A program made the position numbers and the translations under genes. From Motilimonas pumila (GTDB lineage: Bacteria; Pseudomonadota; Gammaproteobacteria; Enterobacterales; CBDFNC01), in contig NZ_QZCH01000001.1 of NCBI RefSeq assembly GCF_003596335.1, positions 186,001 through 250,000 on the forward strand: DNA of 64,000 nt, read 5' to 3'. The notes under the pieces were generated by a model. That model had not been told where the DNA came from and ran no database searches. It saw nothing but the letters and a program-made list of their open reading frames with translations. How positions within the stretch are numbered: the first letter of the stretch is position 1; each line of letters starts with the position of its first letter. This document shows, one piece after another, positions 1 through 7,522 of the stretch.

Positions 1-167
1 TGCTGAATGGTGGTAGTTTCATCACCCACTAAGCCCGCCACAGGACCAATAATGACCCCTGCGATCAAATACCCCAAGACCGAGCCAAGGCCCAAGCGTT
101 TGGCAACAGGAACCGCAATGACCGCAGCAACGAGGTAAATGAACGCTTGTAGAAAGTAAATGGTCAT
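1..167 (-). CDS. Kef-type monovalent cation:proton antiporter, N-terminal fragment (KefB/KefC family)
   Basis: Only the first 55 or so codons are in the window; the rest lies beyond position 1. The fragment starts [20 protein letters not shown] and continues with a hydrophobic segment containing [14 protein letters not shown] and IIGP. This matches the first two membrane helices of CPA2 antiporters such as KefB and KefC, inner-membrane K+ efflux systems gated by glutathione adducts. The start codon overlaps the stop of the upstream flavoprotein gene as ATGA, the coupling expected for a kef ancillary subunit and its channel. KefB and KefC cannot be told apart from this part; a plain Na+/H+ exchanger of the same superfamily is less likely given the partner. 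Confidence 0.8.
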   Translation of the reverse strand, partial: MTIYFLQAFIYLVAAVIAVPVAKRLGLGSVLGYLIAGVIIGPVAGLVGDETTTIQ

Positions 168-784
168 AAATCCCCCGCCGCGTCTAACTCGGATAAATAA
201 TGATTCAGCTTCTCTGCTTTATAGGCTTTTCGCTGATTAATTTTGCCATCAACCAAGGCTTTAAGAAGCTGTTGCCAACGTGTCACATGGGCGCCAATAC
301 GCTCCTCTTCAAGTGCCGTTCTGGCACCAAACAAGGCAAACGGCGGTAAATAGCGCATACCCGTTAAGGCTGCCATTTGCTCTAATGGGTACATCAATTC
401 ACGCACGGTAAAATGGTTGTAACCTTGGGTTTGATAGGCATCCTCATGCCCCCCTGCGGTTAACGCACACAAAAACAATTTATCGTTTAATTTGGTTCCC
501 TGGGTACCATAAGCAAAGCCATACTCCAACACCAAGTCTTGCCACTCTTTGAGAATGGCAGGAGTGGAATACCAATACATAGGAAATTGAAAAACCACGA
601 CGTCATGCTCTAACAAACGTTGCTGCTCGCGGTCAATGTCAATGTTTAACGTTGGATATTGGTAATATAAATCAATGCAAGTGACGCCCGGCACCTGACA
701 AGCCGCTTCGTATAATGGCAGGTTGACTTCCGAGCGATGATTGGCAGGGTGAGCGTATAACACTAAAACTCGTTGGCTACTCAT
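164..784 (-). CDS. kefG: Kef ancillary NAD(P)H oxidoreductase (KefG/KefF family flavodoxin-like protein)
   Basis: A 206-residue flavodoxin-fold protein. Known relatives bind FMN, act as quinone reductases and sit on the cytoplasmic face of KefB/KefC, where they are needed for full K+ efflux activity. Visible family features are the N-terminal [16 protein letters not shown] nucleotide-binding segment, the [19 protein letters not shown] segment near residues 63-81, and the GGHEDAYQ loop near residue 111. Length is close to the usual 175-185 plus a charged C-terminal tail. Its stop overlaps the antiporter start by 4 bp, so the two are translationally coupled. The choice of kefG over kefF is uncertain; the family is clear. 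Confidence 0.8.
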   Translation of the reverse strand: MSSQRVLVLYAHPANHRSEVNLPLYEAACQVPGVTCIDLYYQYPTLNIDIDREQQRLLEHDVVVFQFPMYWYSTPAILKEWQDLVLEYGFAYGTQGTKLNDKLFLCALTAGGHEDAYQTQGYNHFTVRELMYPLEQMAALTGMRYLPPFALFGARTALEEERIGAHVTRWQQLLKALVDGKINQRKAYKAEKLNHYLSELDAAGDL

Positions 785-940
785 AACGTCCTCAACATTT
801 CAGCGCGTCGAACGCGCAATAAAGACCAAACTATCATCTTGAAATTAAAGCACAAAGCTCGCCAAAAAGAGCAGTAATTCACTGTTTATCTTTTCTCGGA
901 GCTGTCAGTACGTGATTCAGTTTAAGTTCTCAACCAAGCC

Positions 941-1921
941 CTAATGGGTCGGCGGTGGCAACAGCTTCGCTATCTGCTTCGCGCTAGCCATTGTCGTCCC
1001 AGCTAGACTTGCGGTAGCGCCGCCGCAGGCCATTGCATACGTAACTGCAGCAGCTAACTCATCGCCTTCACTTAAGCGCCATACCAAACCTGCTACCATC
1101 GCATCTCCAGCCCCAATAGGGTTGGCCTCTTTGACCGTGTGCGCCGGATAATGATCAACAGACTCCGCTGTGACCATGAGCGCCCCGTTTGCGCCAAGTG
1201 ATACTATCGCTTGGGCTGGCCCCAATGTAAGTAAAGTAGGTGCGATACGTGAAATAGCCTCAATGCTTAGCATTGGCTCGCTATCGGCGTTCAAGCATGC
1301 ATTTTCAGTGCTGCGAATAAGTGAGTTTGCTTGTCCTTGCCCAAGTAACGTTGTCATTTCAGCCAAGTTAGGTTTGATAAGGTCTGGAGCCGCCTGACAA
1401 CCAAGGGTCAACGCTTCCCCACTGGTATCCAAAATGACTTGGCTCCCCGCTTGCTTTATCTTTACGATCAATTGAGCATAAAAATCAGGCTCAACCCCAA
1501 CAGGTAAGCTGCCCGCCAGTACCCACCAATCTCCCGCTTTTAAATGTTTATCTAATAACTGGTGTAGCTGAACCATATCCTCATGTGCAATGGCCTCACC
1601 GGCTTGGTTTACTTTGAAGTGCTGTTGTTGTTGCGTATTCACCAAGCTCACATTGGTACGAGTTTCTGACGCGACCTTTAACAAGTCAACCTGTACTCCC
1701 TGCTGACACAAGCTCCGTTCTGCTTTAGCGCCATTAAAGCCACCCACGATGCCAAGTGCTGTGTTACTTACGCCAAGCTGCGTCAGCATGCGTGATACAT
1801 TAAACCCTTTGCCACCCACGTCTACTTGGCTGTATTTCGCGCGAGCAACCTCATTTTGCGGCCAATGGTCAATGTGCATTTCAAGATCAAGGGCGGGGTT
1901 CATGGTTAAGGTATAGATCAT
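941..1921 (-). CDS. PfkB-family sugar kinase, 1-phosphofructokinase type
   Basis: A 326-residue ribokinase-fold kinase. The N-terminus MIYTLTMNPALDLEM and the early DVGGKGFNVSRML segment are typical of the FruK/LacC/PfkB branch, which phosphorylates hexose monophosphates. The C-terminal signature NPIGAGDAMVAG near residues 267-278 holds the catalytic Asp and anion hole. No fruA or fruB PTS genes lie beside it, so the substrate cannot be fixed from context: fructose 1-phosphate, fructose 6-phosphate and tagatose 6-phosphate are all possible. It appears to be a single-gene unit between the kef pair and a divergent phosphatase gene. Confidence 0.8.
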   Translation of the reverse strand: MIYTLTMNPALDLEMHIDHWPQNEVARAKYSQVDVGGKGFNVSRMLTQLGVSNTALGIVGGFNGAKAERSLCQQGVQVDLLKVASETRTNVSLVNTQQQQHFKVNQAGEAIAHEDMVQLHQLLDKHLKAGDWWVLAGSLPVGVEPDFYAQLIVKIKQAGSQVILDTSGEALTLGCQAAPDLIKPNLAEMTTLLGQGQANSLIRSTENACLNADSEPMLSIEAISRIAPTLLTLGPAQAIVSLGANGALMVTAESVDHYPAHTVKEANPIGAGDAMVAGLVWRLSEGDELAAAVTYAMACGGATASLAGTTMASAKQIAKLLPPPTH

Positions 1922-2140
1922 TAATGTGCACTCTTTTTGGGCTAATAGCTGGCGGTCAGGTGATGGATAACGGTAGTGAAAAGCAGAGTGTAATGACCAA
2001 GCAAACTCACGGTATTATCACCGCCCAACCAAGTTAGCTATAGTAAAACTAATGCGGTGTAAGTAAAGCTTTGCAAATAGCTTTGAGCAAAGCGGAATAT
2101 GCTCAGTACAATCACTCAAACACCCTAGGAAGCGTCATAT

Positions 2141-4144
2141 ATGTCAGAACCATCCTTGCCTCTTGTGCTTGCAGGGCCTATTTTACGGCGCATCACCAGC
2201 CAACGGCTAACGATATGGCTCGCCACTACTGAACCGGTTGAGGTAGCCTTAAACCTGCAACCCGTTGGTGCAGAGCCTAGTACTATCGACAACGCGGCGA
2301 TGATGAAAAATAGCCACCAGCTGCGCGCAGGAGAACACCTTTTCTTCTATTTGCTGGATATTCCATTAGCCAGCACTTTACCAACACAAGTATGGATAAA
2401 TTACGACTTACAACTGACACCTAAAAATCAAGTAACCACGTCGCAAGGTTCGTCATCTGAAGCTAAATCGAGCCAAGGTTGGCAAGATTGGGCTGGGCAG
2501 CTCAATTACCCTGAGCAAAATAGCCCAGGCTTTGTCATCGCCCCCAACGTTTCTCATATGTTGCATGGATCTTGCCGAAAGCCGCACTTTGACAGTGGCG
2601 ACGGTTTAGTGATCGCAGATGACGCATTAACCCAGCTTATTCATCAATGGCAAGCACAACCCTCAGACATAGCGGTACCGCAAGATTGGCCGTCACTACT
2701 GATGCAAAGCGGCGATCAGGTTTATGCCGATGATGTCGCCACGCCAATGTTAGTGGCGTGTCATCAGCTCATTCAGCGTTTGGGTATATATGACGAGCGT
2801 TTTAATGGCGCCAACGTGCTGGACTCCTGCGAGTTACATGAGCAAAAACAGCACTATTGCCAACGAGCAGACTTGCTGCCCGGCTGCGAACACACGAGCA
2901 CGCATACCAAAAAAGCGGTTAATGCCTTGTTTCGCTCAGTGGAAAAACCGGTATTCACTTCTGATAACGCCGATAATCACCTTATTTCTCTGGCTGAAGT
3001 ATTAGCTATGTATCTATTGGTATGGTCACCAAACCCATGGCAGTTGGTTGATATACAGATGCCATCCTCACTCACCTCAGAGCAACAACAACTGTTCAAT
3101 CAAGAACAAGCAGTCATTCGCCAATTCATTGCTGGCTTACCCCAAGTGCAAAGGGTGATGGCCCACTTGCCTTGCGCCATGATTTTTGATGACCACGACG
3201 TTACCGATGATTGGAACCTGACTGCGGGCTGGGAGCTCGCGGCATACGGCCAGGCCTTTTCCAAGCGAATTTTAGGCAACGCCATGATCGGCTACCTATT
3301 GTGCCAAGGCTGGGGGAATGCCCCAGAGCACTTTTCAGATGAAGTAATGCAACAACTTGGCGAGACCCTTTCCGCTCCCGGAAAAGATAGCCATGACGCC
3401 TTTATTCAGCAGCTGATTCATTTTCATCAATGGCATTATCAATGGCCCACAACGCCAGCGCTTGTGGTGCTCGATACCCGCACCCATCGTTGGCGCTCGG
3501 AGCGCAATATTCATTCGCCATCAGGCTTAATGGACTGGGAATCATTGACCGATTTACAGCAAACATTACTGGGTAAAGACGCAGTCATCTTGGTTTCCCC
3601 CGCCCCCATATTTGGGGTTAAGCTAATAGAAGTGATTCAAAAAGTATTTACTTGGTGCGGCCAGCCATTAATGATTGACGCCGAAAACTGGATGGCGCAC
3701 CCCGGCGCCGCCAATACCTTGCTAAACATGTTTCGCCATTCAAAAACGCCGCAAAATTTTGTGATTTTATCCGGCGATGTGCATTACTCATTTGCTTACA
3801 GCATTCACCTCAAAGACCAGCAGCAAAGTCCGCATATCTGGCAAATTACCAGCAGTGGCATCAAAAATGAGTTTCCAGGGCCCTTGCTCGAAGTGCTAGA
3901 CCGCCTTAACCGTTGGCTCTACGCACCCTACTCCCCCTTAAACTGGTTCACCCGGCGCCGGCGTATGCGTATTACTCCACATAAGCCCAGTAAAGGTGCC
4001 AGTGGAGAACGCTTGGTGAATGCTTCTGGCATTGGCTATGTCAATCTCAGTGACGACGGCTCGCCGATAAAAGTACAACAATGGACCACCCGAGGCGATA
4101 AAATCACGTTTGAAATAAAAGAAGACGAGGGCCGCTGGGAGTGA
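2141..4144 (+). CDS. PhoD-like metallophosphatase family protein
   Basis: A 667-residue protein with PhoD-like metallophosphatase motifs: HGSCRKPHFDSGDGL near residue 142, MQSGDQVYADDV near 188, MIFDDHDVTDDWN near 347, and LSGDVHYSFAYS near 545. These supply the Asp, His and Asn ligands for a metal centre. No Tat or Sec signal is visible, so the protein is probably cytoplasmic, unlike classic secreted PhoD. An N-terminal region of about 130 residues precedes the catalytic core and may be the beta-sandwich usual in this family. No Pho box was seen upstream, so phosphate control is not supported. The exact substrate is unknown. Confidence 0.75.
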   Translation: MSEPSLPLVLAGPILRRITSQRLTIWLATTEPVEVALNLQPVGAEPSTIDNAAMMKNSHQLRAGEHLFFYLLDIPLASTLPTQVWINYDLQLTPKNQVTTSQGSSSEAKSSQGWQDWAGQLNYPEQNSPGFVIAPNVSHMLHGSCRKPHFDSGDGLVIADDALTQLIHQWQAQPSDIAVPQDWPSLLMQSGDQVYADDVATPMLVACHQLIQRLGIYDERFNGANVLDSCELHEQKQHYCQRADLLPGCEHTSTHTKKAVNALFRSVEKPVFTSDNADNHLISLAEVLAMYLLVWSPNPWQLVDIQMPSSLTSEQQQLFNQEQAVIRQFIAGLPQVQRVMAHLPCAMIFDDHDVTDDWNLTAGWELAAYGQAFSKRILGNAMIGYLLCQGWGNAPEHFSDEVMQQLGETLSAPGKDSHDAFIQQLIHFHQWHYQWPTTPALVVLDTRTHRWRSERNIHSPSGLMDWESLTDLQQTLLGKDAVILVSPAPIFGVKLIEVIQKVFTWCGQPLMIDAENWMAHPGAANTLLNMFRHSKTPQNFVILSGDVHYSFAYSIHLKDQQQSPHIWQITSSGIKNEFPGPLLEVLDRLNRWLYAPYSPLNWFTRRRRMRITPHKPSKGASGERLVNASGIGYVNLSDDGSPIKVQQWTTRGDKITFEIKEDEGRWE

Positions 4145-4243
4145 TCCTCCTTACCGCTTTAGGCCCCCAAATAGGTGCTCGATTGCATTCATCCACCCGG
4201 CTTGATAATTTGTGGAATCAAGCCGTTAGCATGATGAAAAGAA

Positions 4244-4723
4244 ATGGACTTTAGCTTTAGACTGGCGACAAGCGAAGACGCCGCGGTTATCGCAAAATTA
4301 GTGTGCCAACTCACGACTGAGATTGGTGAACGAGCCCAAATTGACCACTTTGACAATGATATTAAGGCCACATGCGAGTGTTGCGAACAATTGCTCAGCC
4401 AGGGGCAGCTCAACGTCTTACTAGCAGAAACTGATGGTGTTGTGGTCGCAATGGCCAGCTATGCGACCACGTTTGCCCTTTATGTAAAGGGTGAGATGGG
4501 TATTATTCAAGAACTGTATGTCGAACCGACTTATCGCAGCCAGCAACTTGGACAGCAGCTTTTAGTCAAGATAGAACAGATAGCCGACGTTCAAGGTTGG
4601 CGTGCCATTGAGCTTTGCACACCGCCGTTGCCAGCGTTTGACAACACACTCGCTTTCTATCAACGTCATCATTATCAAGCGGTGGGTGGGCGCAAAATGC
4701 GTAAAATGGTTGCCAACAACTAA
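4244..4723 (+). CDS. GNAT-family N-acetyltransferase
   Basis: A 159-residue single-domain acetyltransferase. Motif A is visible as IIQELYVEPTYRSQQLGQQLL near residues 87-107, where the R/Q-x-x-G-x-x-L pyrophosphate loop binds acetyl-CoA. Motif B follows (AFYQRHHYQAVGGRKMRKMV). The acceptor is unknown; the family includes aminoglycoside, polyamine and protein acetyltransferases. It lies 99 bp after the phosphatase gene on the same strand. A hairpin with 8-bp arms at 4199-4224 sits just ahead of the start, so co-transcription is uncertain. Confidence 0.75.
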   Translation: MDFSFRLATSEDAAVIAKLVCQLTTEIGERAQIDHFDNDIKATCECCEQLLSQGQLNVLLAETDGVVVAMASYATTFALYVKGEMGIIQELYVEPTYRSQQLGQQLLVKIEQIADVQGWRAIELCTPPLPAFDNTLAFYQRHHYQAVGGRKMRKMVANN

Positions 4724-4739
4724 AGGGCTTTCACGACTC

Positions 4740-5243
4740 GCGATGACAGTAACACCGGCTTTTAGCTTCGTTATAAACCCGCTCCCCGCATAGTCATCGG
4801 CATAGAACTGTCGTTATTTAAAATGCCATAAAATGGTAGCGAGAGATTAACTAGCCATCATCGACTGACTGTGAGCTACGCTATTAACCATCACCTGCGT
4901 AGCGCGTAGTATTGGATGTCGTCATTTAACATGCCTTATAAGCAGTTACGAGATGCTTGAGGGGGTAGCTATATATCACCGACTGACTGTGAGCTACGCT
5001 ATTAACCATCCCCTGCTTACCCTACGTAGCGGGTTAGCATTGAATCACGTCATATAAATGCCTCGAGATACTTGGGGGGGGGTAGCTGGCCATCACCGAC
5101 TGACTGTGAGCTAAGCTATTAACCATCCCCTGCTTACCCTACGTAGCGGGTTCGCATTGAATCACGCCATATAAATGCCTCAAGATACTTGGGGGTTAGC
5201 TAGCCATCATCGCACTGGCTGTGAGCTACGCTATTAACCACCA
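4740..5243. repeat. Tandem array of a unit of about 117 bp, four clear copies plus a decayed one
   Basis: The core GTGAGCTACGCTATTAACCA starts at 4871, 4989, 5106 (one mismatch) and 5221, so spacing is 118, 117 and 115 bp. Each unit then has CCTGC...TACGTAGCG (which holds a short palindrome around TACGTA), a CGTCATTTAA/CGCCATATAA stretch, ATGCC, a GAGATACTTGGGGG-like G-run, and a CATCACCGACTGACT lead-in to the next unit. A more diverged copy can be traced over about 4740-4860. The last copy overlaps the 3' end of the minus-strand gene at 5200-5865. No target-site duplication or transposase is present. Confidence 0.8.
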
Positions 5244-5865
5244 CCTTTCGCACTGGGTTTGCGTCAGGGTGCGCGTCATTTAAAATATCTTGAAAAAAGG
5301 TGGCAAGAGACTTTTGCACCGAACTTTGCACTGTGGCATTTTGCAAATACACGTCCGCCGTCTTTTTAATGGCTTTGTTGGCGTGTAATTGGATCCATTT
5401 ATCCGCCGCAAGTTGGGTTTTTCTGACCCCACCATTTAGAATTTCCATCAACTTTGGCGATGCATCTGACGTATTCAGTTGAGTGACTAAAGGGGCGTTT
5501 AAGGTCACCTCTCCTTTTGCTTGGTCAACCTTAATACACCATTGCCAACCTTGCTTAACATAAAAGCCAAAGTGAAAGTTATAACGCCACTTATACAAGG
5601 CTTTCCAACGAGCACTTTTACTGACTTTCATGGCCGTTGCCTTCGCGAGCGCTTTGCCTTTTTGGTCCATCAGGTAAACGTATTCATTACTGATTTTCAT
5701 GAAGGTAAACTCTGTGGTTTCGGTCAACAGTGTTGAGGTAATGGCAATATCATGCAAGCTTTTCACCTCGTCAATGTCTTCTTGTAGCTGACCATTCTGA
5801 AGCCAGAAAAAAACACTCAAGGCAGCTAATCCAATGCAAGTAATAAATAAAAAGATACGGTCCAT
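5200..5865 (-). CDS. Membrane-anchored protein of unknown function, possibly DUF4230-like
   Basis: A 221-residue protein with one N-terminal membrane helix (residues 4-22, FLFITCIGLAALSVFFW) and a soluble domain that should face the periplasm. The middle part alternates hydrophobic and polar residues (YNFHFGFYVKQGWQWCIKVD, then TLNAPLV), which resembles the beta-rich DUF4230 family, but that link is weak. The last 15 or so residues, after NPVRK, are encoded by the final unit of the tandem array, so the natural C-terminus has been replaced or extended by repeat DNA. It stands alone, convergent with the GNAT gene and downstream of radA. Confidence 0.6.
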   Translation of the reverse strand: MDRIFLFITCIGLAALSVFFWLQNGQLQEDIDEVKSLHDIAITSTLLTETTEFTFMKISNEYVYLMDQKGKALAKATAMKVSKSARWKALYKWRYNFHFGFYVKQGWQWCIKVDQAKGEVTLNAPLVTQLNTSDASPKLMEILNGGVRKTQLAADKWIQLHANKAIKKTADVYLQNATVQSSVQKSLATFFQDILNDAHPDANPVRKVVVNSVAHSQCDDG

Positions 5866-5952
5866 ATCATGACCTCCCGTTCAGGCCTCTAAAATAGAGA
5901 AACCATAAGGCTGTCTTGTTAGTTTAGCGCTTATATGACCAAGTAGGATGAA

Positions 5953-5971
5953 GGGCTGCTATGAGCAGCCC
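5953..5971 (-). terminator. Hairpin downstream of radA
   Basis: Perfect 8-bp arms GGGCTGCT and AGCAGCCC around a 3-nt loop, 35 bp after the radA stop. The minus-strand T-tract after it is poor, so termination may be weak or factor-assisted. Confidence 0.5.
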
Positions 5972-6005
5972 ATTTACAACGAGAGGAAAGAGGTAAAGTG
6001 AGCGT

Positions 6006-7370
6006 CTACAACACTTCTAAGGCATCGCTGAGCTTTTTCACGCCAATGACTTCCATGCCTTCAATCGGCTTTTTCGGTACATTAGCCAGTGGCACAATGG
6101 CGCGCTTAAAGCCATGCTTCGCCGCTTCAATGATTCGCTCTTGACCACTGGGTACTGGCCGAATTTCGCCCGATAAGCCCACTTCGCCAAACACCACTAA
6201 ATCTTGCGATAACGCTTGATCGCGAAAACTGGACACTAAAGCCATCAGTAGGGCCAAATCGGCGCTAGTTTCGGTGACTTTTACCCCTCCCACCACGTTC
6301 ACAAACACGTCCTGATCCGCCATTTGCAAACCGCCGTGTCGATGTAATACCGCCAACAAGATGGATAACCTGTTTTGCTCTGTGCCCGCCGCTACTCGCC
6401 TTGGGTTACCAAGCTGAGAATAATCAACCAGCACTTGAATTTCCACCAACAACGGACGGGTACCTTCCCAAATAACCATCACCACTGAACCAGATGTATT
6501 CTCTTCACCTCGAGATAAAAAGATGGCCGAAGGGTTACTCACTTCGCGCATGCCTTTGTCTGTCATTGCAAATACGCCTAACTCATTAACCGCGCCAAAC
6601 CGGTTTTTATGGCCTCGCAAGGTGCGATATCGGGAGTCTGCATCACCGTCAAGCAATACGGAACAATCAATACAGTGCTCTAATACCTTAGGGCCAGCCA
6701 GCGAACCGTCTTTTGTGACGTGTCCCACCATGAAAATGGCCACCCCAGTTTGCTTGGCAAAACGGGTTAAATAGGCCGCTGCTTCTCGCACTTGCGACAC
6801 GCTTCCTGGCGCACTTTGCACTTCAGCAACATGCATCACTTGAATCGAGTCAATGACCATGATTTGCGGTTTTTCCTGCTCGGCCAAATTACAAATATTC
6901 TCTACGCTGGTTTCTGACAACATTTTTAATTTGTCATTCGGCAAACCTAAACGCTTAGCGCGCATGGCCACTTGCTGCAATGATTCTTCACCCGTCACGT
7001 ATAGCGCGCTCATGCTTTGCGCTAAATGACACATGGTTTGCAGTAACAAGGTACTTTTACCCGCGCCAGGGTTACCACCAATCAAAATAGCACTGCCCGG
7101 TACTATGCCTCCCCCTAACACTCGGTCAAGCTCTTTAAAGCCACTGCTAAAGCGTGGAAGGTCTTCCAAAGAGATGGTATTTAAGGTTTGTACCTGGGTT
7201 TGAGTTGCCCCCGCGTAACCTTGGCGAGTCGGCTGATGGCTGGTTTTGGCTGGCGCTAATCTTATTTCAGAAATAGTATTCCACGCTTTACAATCATTGC
7301 ACTGACCTTGCCAGCGTGAAAATTCTGAGCCACATTCACTACATACGTATGCTGTTTTCGCTTTCGCCAT
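6006..7370 (-). CDS. radA: DNA repair protein RadA
   Basis: RadA is a RecA-like ATPase and hexameric helicase that promotes branch migration during recombination. The 454-residue product has the N-terminal zinc finger CSECG...CNDC (about residues 11-27), a Walker A GGNPGAGKST near 98, the RadA-specific RGHKNRFGAVNELGVF segment, and a C-terminal Lon-protease-like domain (GGVKVTETSADLALLMAL, then GEVGLSGEIRPV). The start at 7370 gives the canonical MAKAKTAYVC; an in-frame ATG eight codons upstream is less likely. It is divergent from the PilZ gene, with about 150 bp between the two starts. Confidence 0.95.
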   Translation of the reverse strand: MAKAKTAYVCSECGSEFSRWQGQCNDCKAWNTISEIRLAPAKTSHQPTRQGYAGATQTQVQTLNTISLEDLPRFSSGFKELDRVLGGGIVPGSAILIGGNPGAGKSTLLLQTMCHLAQSMSALYVTGEESLQQVAMRAKRLGLPNDKLKMLSETSVENICNLAEQEKPQIMVIDSIQVMHVAEVQSAPGSVSQVREAAAYLTRFAKQTGVAIFMVGHVTKDGSLAGPKVLEHCIDCSVLLDGDADSRYRTLRGHKNRFGAVNELGVFAMTDKGMREVSNPSAIFLSRGEENTSGSVVMVIWEGTRPLLVEIQVLVDYSQLGNPRRVAAGTEQNRLSILLAVLHRHGGLQMADQDVFVNVVGGVKVTETSADLALLMALVSSFRDQALSQDLVVFGEVGLSGEIRPVPSGQERIIEAAKHGFKRAIVPLANVPKKPIEGMEVIGVKKLSDALEVL

Positions 7371-7522
7371 TTTTGTCTCGTTCAGGTTGGGCACGTTTTT
7401 TGTATGATACTACGCAATAATCAAAAAAAGCGACTGTCAGCGCCAGAACAAGCAGGTAAACTGACCTAATACGGCAAAATGTGCTGCCAGTTAAAACAAT
7501 AACAGCCTTTATTAAAGAGCCC

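Noticed and set aside
4199..4224. Terminator after the phosphatase gene
   Set aside because: The 8-bp hairpin lacks a T-run; noted under the GNAT gene only.
4740..5243. CRISPR array
   Set aside because: Repeats are about 117 bp apart with no short constant repeat and unique spacers, and no cas gene is present; it is a tandem repeat.
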